Assembly: GCA_014281115.1 (NCBI GenBank) | Contig: JACONQ010000004.1 | Location: 4,030,001 to 4,094,000 of the forward strand | Source: Laburnicola sp. R22_1 | Taxonomy: Eukaryota; Ascomycota; Dothideomycetes; Pleosporales; Didymosphaeriaceae | DNA: 64,000 nt | Reading direction: 5' to 3' | Shown: positions 58,679 through 64,000 of the stretch, piece after piece | Position numbering within the stretch: position 1 is the stretch's first letter | How the letters are laid out: every line of letters begins with the position of its first letter | The notes under the pieces: generated by a model | What the model was told of the DNA's origin: nothing | Database searches by the model: none | Seen by the model: only the letters and a program-made list of their open reading frames with translations | Position numbers and translations under genes: made by a program

Positions 58679-59314
58679 ATAAAGTTAAAGTCACTTACTA
58701 AATAGTAATTACTAGTTAATATAATAGTACTAATTATTAGCGTATTATATAGAACTTCTACCTAATCCTAAATTTTAGATTTTATAGATTTAAAAATAAA
58801 AATAATATAGTTTTATAATTATTTAAAAGAATTAGATTAGGCGAAAATTAGTAGCTTAGTAAAGAACACTATTTTAAAAAGTATAAACTTTAATAACTTT
58901 TTAACTACTTTATTTTTATTAAAACTTTTTAAAATTTTATATACTATATTATTAGTACTATATATTTATATAATAATATTACGTAATATATTTAATAACT
59001 AGTAAAATAAAGAGTTTTTTATTAATTACTAACTAATTACGTAATAAAAATAGTATTTTTAAATTAAATAATTAAAGACTAGTATTTTCTCTATAAATCT
59101 ATTAAAAACTTAAAATTATAGCTTTACTAGTAAAAAAGATATAAAGCTTTAAGAAAATTACTTAGTTAGACTATTTACGTATATTTACGCAAGTCTATAT
59201 ATATTAACGCATCTCTAAGTATTTTTGTGCTAGCAAATTGCCTGTACAAAAATGCGCATAGATGCGCACATCTGCGCATAGTTAAGCAGCGTCTCTAGAA
59301 AAAACTTTCCTAAT
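58679..59314 (+). repeat. AT-rich direct repeat, copy 2
   Basis: This is the second copy of the block at 57737-58381, about 942 bp downstream. It has more TpA than copy 1, consistent with RIP of a duplicated segment. Confidence 0.8.
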
Positions 59315-59940
59315 GGATTGTAATTATTATTATTGTTATTGCAGCGAAAAATGTTGTTAAAGAAATTATTAATTACATAACACGGTGGTTGGTTAAACAG
59401 CCGGCCCGGGATCACGTGATATTACGGATTGACCCCGAGGGAGAAACATATCCATTTATGATCCACCCAACATTACAAACATTACATCTCAACAAGCCCA
59501 AATAAAACCAATACATCGACTTCTACCTTATCCACACAACACAGCGTCTTCCTTCCTCTTCCTGACCCTCCAAACTTCCAACCTAGCCTCTGCGTGGACC
59601 TGGCACCTGTGCGCTCTATAGTAGCCTGCTGGCTTACCCCTAAGACAGACTCTTCTACCTTATCCGTTCACGCCTTTTTGATGGGTAGTAGAACAATATC
59701 TGCACCATTAAAAAGAAAGTAATCAAAGAGCTAACCTTCCAACAGTGCAAAACAGCTTACCCACCACCCCCCTAAGTAGTGTAATGTAATCCCGACTCCC
59801 GCGGACAGCCAAAAAAAAAAGGAAACGCCGATATATGCACGTAACGCAGTCCCAAATAACCAAATCACGCCGAAGCATCGCCATCGCCATCTCGCCCCAA
59901 CCCCCTCATAATATTATAATACACCCCCCACACTCGACCC
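59315..59940. other. 3' flank of the deubiquitinase gene
   Basis: This is non-coding sequence of normal composition, separating the AT-rich repeats from the conserved genes to the right. Confidence 0.4.
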
Positions 59941-61731
59941 TCAAACCTCCACCTTCCCCACCATATAAAACAAAAGATACGCCTCGGCACTCAGCACATC
60001 CGCCTCATTAACCAGCACAACCTTACTATCATCAAACATAAACCAATCATCCCCCTCTCTCGAGAAACTGATATAATGCCCCGAATCAATCTTCCCCTTG
60101 TGGACGACGACGCCGCAGAGGTCGTACACGAGGCTGTTCGCCGGGCTGTTGATGTTGTGGTTGGTACCCGGCGGATAGGGATTGTTTTTCGAGGCTTTGG
60201 TTTGCGAGGACCGGTACTGCGTCGTGTAGGGGTACAGGTCGAGTTTCATGGGGAAGCTGATTTTCGTTTCGATCTTGCTGGACGTGGATTTTGCGTGCTC
60301 GAAGCGCTGTGCGAGGGTCAGTGCGGCGGGCAAGGAGAGATGGACGGGCATACCTTGAGGTGGATGGCGAGGACCGGTGGGAGTCGCTTGATGCTCAGCT
60401 GCTTGGTTGCGTTCTGCCCGCTGTCGCAGGTCTGGCAGGTGTACTCTGCGGCGCCCAGCTTCTCTCTGCCCGTAAACCTGTCCAAGCAGCTCTGGAGGCC
60501 CATGTGCGCATCGTCTGCGCCACCTCCCTCTAATTTCCTCCTCTTCGGCAAGTTCCGTATGTCGAGACTGAGGTCCATGTACGGATCCAGCGCGGTGGTG
60601 GTGTTTCGACAGCTGTCGCATGTGACGGTGCTCGAGAGCTTGCCGTAGAATGTCTGGTGGACCACGCATTTGCAATCGTCGGAGTCGGTCGAGCCGCCGT
60701 TCTGCAGATGGAGTGTGTTGAGCATGAATTGCATGTATTCGTGCGCGTCTTGCTGCTGGTACCCCGCGAGTGCCTGCACTTATTAGCATCCCCGCGTTGA
60801 TCCATGTTGTGGCCGCCGTAAGACGTACCTCTCCAGCAAGCCAGCTGCCCATGAGCATGTTGACGGCACCGAAGCCTTCCGTCTTCTCCACCGAGTGAAA
60901 TTCTACAAACATCTCGTCCAAGGCGCAGCTCACACATGCCTCCCGGTCACAGTCCGCCGTCTTGTGCCCCTCGGAAAGGTAGAAGTTCCGCACGAATGGA
61001 TTGTGCATCAATGTCTGCAATATCACGCTCATGAAGCAGGTCTGGCCCATGTTATAAAGGCCTCGGAGGCCTATCGCGCGACAGGGGAGGAATGTGGAGT
61101 TGTTCAGGATCAACTTGTGCTCGTCGGTGCTCGTCGTGTCTTCGTACTTGCGCTTTTTACCTGCATTGTTCTATAAGTAATCCGTCCCACGGCGTCCAAG
61201 GGCTCAGCTCACCCTTCTGCAGCCTCCTCGCTTCCATATCGGTGTCGTATATGTAGTCTTGGCAATCACCGCAGTAGACATTGCCGTCCCGCGACTCCAC
61301 CGCTATGCCCGTCAGCTACAGCTTCGAATACGGGTGGTATAACGCACAGAAGATATGCCGCTTGGAATCGACATGCTCGGTGCGGCCCGCCTCGGTCATG
61401 ATGTTCGGACACTGCAGACACAGGTACGTCGGGCGGAGCGAGACCACAGGCCGGCCTGAGGGGTCTTTGTACGTCTGGGCGATGACGCTCGGCTTCTCGT
61501 GGATGAGCTGCAGGATGGCGCGGTAGTTGAGAAAGGTCGGCTTGCGCGCATTCTCGAGCATGGTGCGCATGTGCTCTGCACGCTGTCAGCAGCCGGCTGC
61601 CAAAAGTTTCGGGGCGACTCGCCACAGCCATAGGCAACATGGGCCAGCTGGCTGCTGGGGACGACTGCGCCTTTGGCGTTCTTGATCAGCTTGGGGCTCG
61701 CCAGCGCGGGCAGCTTCGCCGTCGCATCCAT
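59941..61731 (-). CDS. ubp8: Ubiquitin carboxyl-terminal hydrolase, Ubp8-type (SAGA DUB module)
   Basis: Six exons (61623-61731, 61348-61575, 61213-61302, 60829-61160, 60354-60773, 59941-60306) encode 514 residues with consistent phases. The N-terminal ZnF-UBP is visible in YGCEHMRTMLENARK, YLCLQCPNIM, TEHVDSKRHIFSVESRDG and VYCGDCQDYIYD. The USP Cys box is GLYNMGQTCFMSVILQTL, followed by YQQQDAHEYMQFML, a CX2C finger (CDSCRN ... CQTCDS) and the His box GKIDSGHYISF. In yeast, Ubp8 removes ubiquitin from histone H2B within SAGA. Introns of 45-55 bp are clear. The first, 61576-61622, seems to use a GC donor. The start at 61731 is the first Met consistent with these phases, but the frame is open upstream, so an earlier start or exon is possible. 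Confidence 0.88.
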
Positions 61732-61777
61732 GCTGCGGTCCAATGCTGCGGTCCAATGCTGCGGTCCAATGCTGCAG
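61731..61777. repeat. 13-bp tandem repeat at the start of the deubiquitinase gene
   Basis: There are three full copies and one partial copy of tgctgcggtccaa, overlapping the proposed start codon region of the minus-strand gene. Confidence 0.85.
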
Positions 61778-62308
61778 AGGGCGATCTGCGCGTGCAACGT
61801 GAGAGGGCGAGGCTGGAGGACGGGAGGAGTCGGCGACGAGCCGTCTACATGGCGCGGCAGCCGGGGGCGCGTGGGTGCTCGCGGCGGCGGAGGGGCAGAC
61901 GGCGCGCACGTCGAATGTGGCCGTCTCTTGCTCCGGCACGTACGTCCAGGACGACGTTTGGAGGTGAATGTTGAAGCACCAGCCCTGGAGCACCTGCATG
62001 AACCCAATCCATGGATGGCTGCCGGATAATGTGCCACTATGGCACTAGCGGAAATGGTCCGCCGCGGCCCCGCCGCTCCCGCCAATTCACAGCTGCAGCC
62101 GACCGAACTACTGCCGAACGGTGCCCGTGTCGGCATAGACGCATCACGCATGTGTCATGAGGTTTGTCTAGTGGCATGGGCGACTTGGTTGGCGCTCTAG
62201 AGAGGGGTCTCGATAGCGCACGAGCTGGCCGCTGCTTCCCCTGCATGCGCCCCGTATTGTTGTGGCTATATAAGGTTCCAGTTTCCAATTTTTCCCATCG
62301 AATCATCA

Positions 62309-62394
62309 GGCGTGGTGGCGGAGTGGTTAACGCGTTAGCCTCGAATGGTAAGCTAATTCCTTCGGGAGCGCAGGTTCGAATCCTGCCCACGTCG
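62309..62394 (+). tRNA. tRNA-Ser (anticodon CGA), possible tiny intron
   Basis: The acceptor stem ggcgtgg pairs with ccacgtc, followed by discriminator g. The D arm is gcg...cgc around gagtggttaa. The anticodon loop is ctcgaa with CGA, and the T arm is gcagg-ttcgaat-cctgc, containing a B-box. A short variable arm (tccttcggga) fits a class II serine tRNA. The anticodon stem ttagc pairs perfectly with gctaa only if five bases (tggta) after the anticodon-adjacent A are skipped. Without skipping, ttagc pairs with ggtaa with one mismatch. Confidence 0.85.
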
Positions 62395-62405
62395 TTCTTT
62401 TTTTT
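62395..62405 (+). terminator. Pol III oligo-T terminator
   Basis: A T-rich run with eight consecutive T residues lies directly after the tRNA. Confidence 0.8.
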
Positions 62406-63303
62406 CTATCTTTTCGGAGGGTAGATGTTCTTTTTTTGCACTTCTCTTATTATTCCTCGCTGTTACATGCATGGTACATAAGTTGCGCTATTAGGCAAGG
62501 CAAAAACGACCCATAGTGACTCGTGAGTAAGTTGTGGAGTGTCAGTCGTGTTCTCCCCTAAGAAACTCCCTATCTATTTACTGTCCATTTGCTCTTCCAT
62601 TCAAAGACTCCGTAGTCGACACCAGCCCACCCAACTCTACGCAAAAATGAAAACCCACGCTTTCCGCCCCAAATCTACCATCTAATCCCCCTAACATTCA
62701 CCATGCCCTCCCTCCCCCCAACAACCACCACCACCCCCGTCCACGCAAACACAACCTTCAACCTACAGACCCGCCTCTCACTCCCACCTCCCTCAGCTCC
62801 CCCCTCCAAGCCGCAAACCTCTCCCTCCCACGCCGCACCGCCTCCCCCCCCAACCCCCTAACCAACCATATCCTCACACATCAAAGCAACGCTCGCAGTC
62901 CACGCCCCAAGCACCAGCTGCAAAGATCCCCGCCGCGGCGCACGACCTCGCGCCGTTTCGATCGTGGCGGGCGTTCCTGGGGCGACAGCATAGCATGTCA
63001 GTGTGACGAGTTGGGCGCATACGGGGGTGTATGAGTGTGGGTTTGGCACGGAGCGAGCTGCGCTGGCGTATGTGCGTCCTGCTATGCCGCTGGTGGACGG
63101 GTGTGTGCAGAATCCAGATTATGGAGGGGGTGCCGCGACGTGGCCGGGGTCACGAGGAGGCGAAGACGGAGAGTGGGAATGGGAAGTGGTACGATGACGG
63201 GGTTGATGGGGTGGTGTATTTGGAAAGGGGGGCTACGGGTTAGTTGGTACGGGATCCGATGGCATGGCTTTGATTTTGTTGGGTAGATGAATGAAGAGGG
63301 GGA
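62406..63303. other. Intergenic, C-rich then G-rich
   Basis: The plus strand is C-rich from 62640 to 62960 and G-rich from about 63000. An ATG in good context at 62703 opens only a low-complexity Pro/Thr frame, with no splice structure I can support. No gene is called. Confidence 0.4.
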
Positions 63304-64000
63304 TTAAGACGATGGAGAGGCTCCGAATGCGAGGAGGATGGCGTCTACGCTCACGTTGTGCCCGCCAGCTACGGTGTCCTTCCAGATCTCGTCCGTCACG
63401 CGTTCTGCCTCCGCGAGTATGCTGAAGTGTGGACTTGGTTCTGCCTTTAGCCATTTGAAGTCGTCGATTTGGTCCCATGAGTTCGTAGCGGTGGAAAGCT
63501 CGTCTACCATCTACATACGTGTGAGCGGGTATTCTAGCGTCAAAGTAAAGCGTACATGAACTTACGTAGGCCTGCGGTAACGGCGCAAAGCGAATGTCTT
63601 CGCAATCCTCTATGATGGGCCGACTCGAGCAGTGAAGATAGACATTCACGTTTTTGGAGGCGTGCATCCGGAATTGCCGACACGAGGTAACAAGGACACT
63701 GTTCTCGACGCTCGTCATATGTATCGGGCCCGAAACCTGTCCGCACACCACCAACGAATCTTTTATGTCCTTCAGCGTCAACGTCGCAAAAGGTTCTCCG
63801 TTCGTTGTCGAAGGCGACAAATCTACAACGCTGTGTCGTACGTTGGACACGGTGCCCGAGCTTGCAGACTGCGAAGCAGACGCCGGCAGAACGATATGCG
63901 CGCCCTCATGACCCGACACCGTGACGCCCTTCTCCCCCGCCACATAGCCATCCTTCTCGTTATCCCCCTCATTCTGCGCGACCAACGCCGCCTCCTTCTT
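63304..64000 (-). CDS. Tubulin-folding cofactor C-like (C-CAP/TBCC domain), 5' end outside window
   Basis: Two exons are visible: 63566 to the window edge and 63304-63510, separated by a 55-bp intron (donor gtaagt, acceptor atgtag, phase 0). The C-CAP/TBCC beta-helix repeats read LKDIKDSLVVCGQVSGPIHM, ENSVLVTSCRQFRMHASKN and VYLHCSSRPIIEDCEDIRFA, the last with the conserved S/R-P-I-I-E pattern. The C-terminal exon has WDQIDDFKWLKAEPSPHFSIL, typical of the family end. Cofactor C promotes GTP hydrolysis and release of folded alpha/beta-tubulin. No disruption is seen. The N-terminal spectrin-like part would lie to the right. Confidence 0.88.

Noticed and set aside
60076..62029. Long plus-strand frames across the deubiquitinase gene
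   Set aside because: The minus strand encodes conserved ZnF-UBP and USP motifs with consistent introns. The plus frames are antisense, low-complexity Arg/Gly/Val sequence.
62703..63032. Possible plus-strand gene beginning MPSLPPTTTTT
   Set aside because: The start context is good, but the frame is short and low-complexity, and no consistent intron could be placed.

Overview
This window looks like filamentous ascomycete (Pezizomycotina) chromosome, possibly Pleosporales-like, though no taxonomic test was possible. The reasons are spliceosomal introns of 45-64 bp with GT(A/G)NG donors and CTRAC-type branch sites, a fungal STAND/NLR gene, a SAGA deubiquitinase with several short introns, and heavy repeat-induced point mutation (RIP). 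RIP shows as CAG/CAA to TAG/TAA and TGG to TAG stops throughout the transposons, with AT-rich, TpA-rich interiors.

Layout. 1-5000: three pogo/Fot1-type DNA transposons end to end. 5163-5826: an intact two-exon NADAR-domain gene. 6556-10127: accessory coding remnants, including a 22-25-residue tandem-repeat protein, with small MITE-like repeats. 10128-25176: one coiled-coil gene split by a 13.1-kb transposon nest. The nest is two head-to-tail hAT copies; the second holds a copia retrotransposon and a pogo element, and the first holds a GC-rich MITE. The same gene carries a 658-bp retro-insertion in its third intron. 26078-29232: a nearly intact hAT of another family. 29573-35625: a hAT fragment, a Tad1-like LINE and the end of a pogo element. 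35626-38641: a HeLo-like/NACHT/ankyrin NLR gene, mutated and cut at its C-terminus. 40239-43334: a third hAT family. 43541-54339: a BTB/POZ (T1-type) gene split by a third copy of the first hAT family, which itself holds a pogo element and a second copia. 55669-57458: another pogo element. 57737-59314: a duplicated AT-rich block. 59941-64000: conserved chromosome, with a UBP8-type deubiquitinase, tRNA-Ser(CGA) and the C-terminal part of a tubulin cofactor C-like gene.

The conserved genes at the right edge and the NADAR gene look functional. The accessory genes record a history of disruption: for two host genes, removing the hAT and one target-site copy restores a continuous reading frame, so insertion sites are known nearly to the base. 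Empty-site comparison among the three copies of the same hAT family also fixes the ends of the pogo, copia and MITE insertions inside them.

The most unusual observation is a shared architecture in the terminal repeats of seven pogo-type elements. Each carries a family-specific 8-16-bp word twice, always 17 bp apart start to start, although the words are unrelated in sequence.
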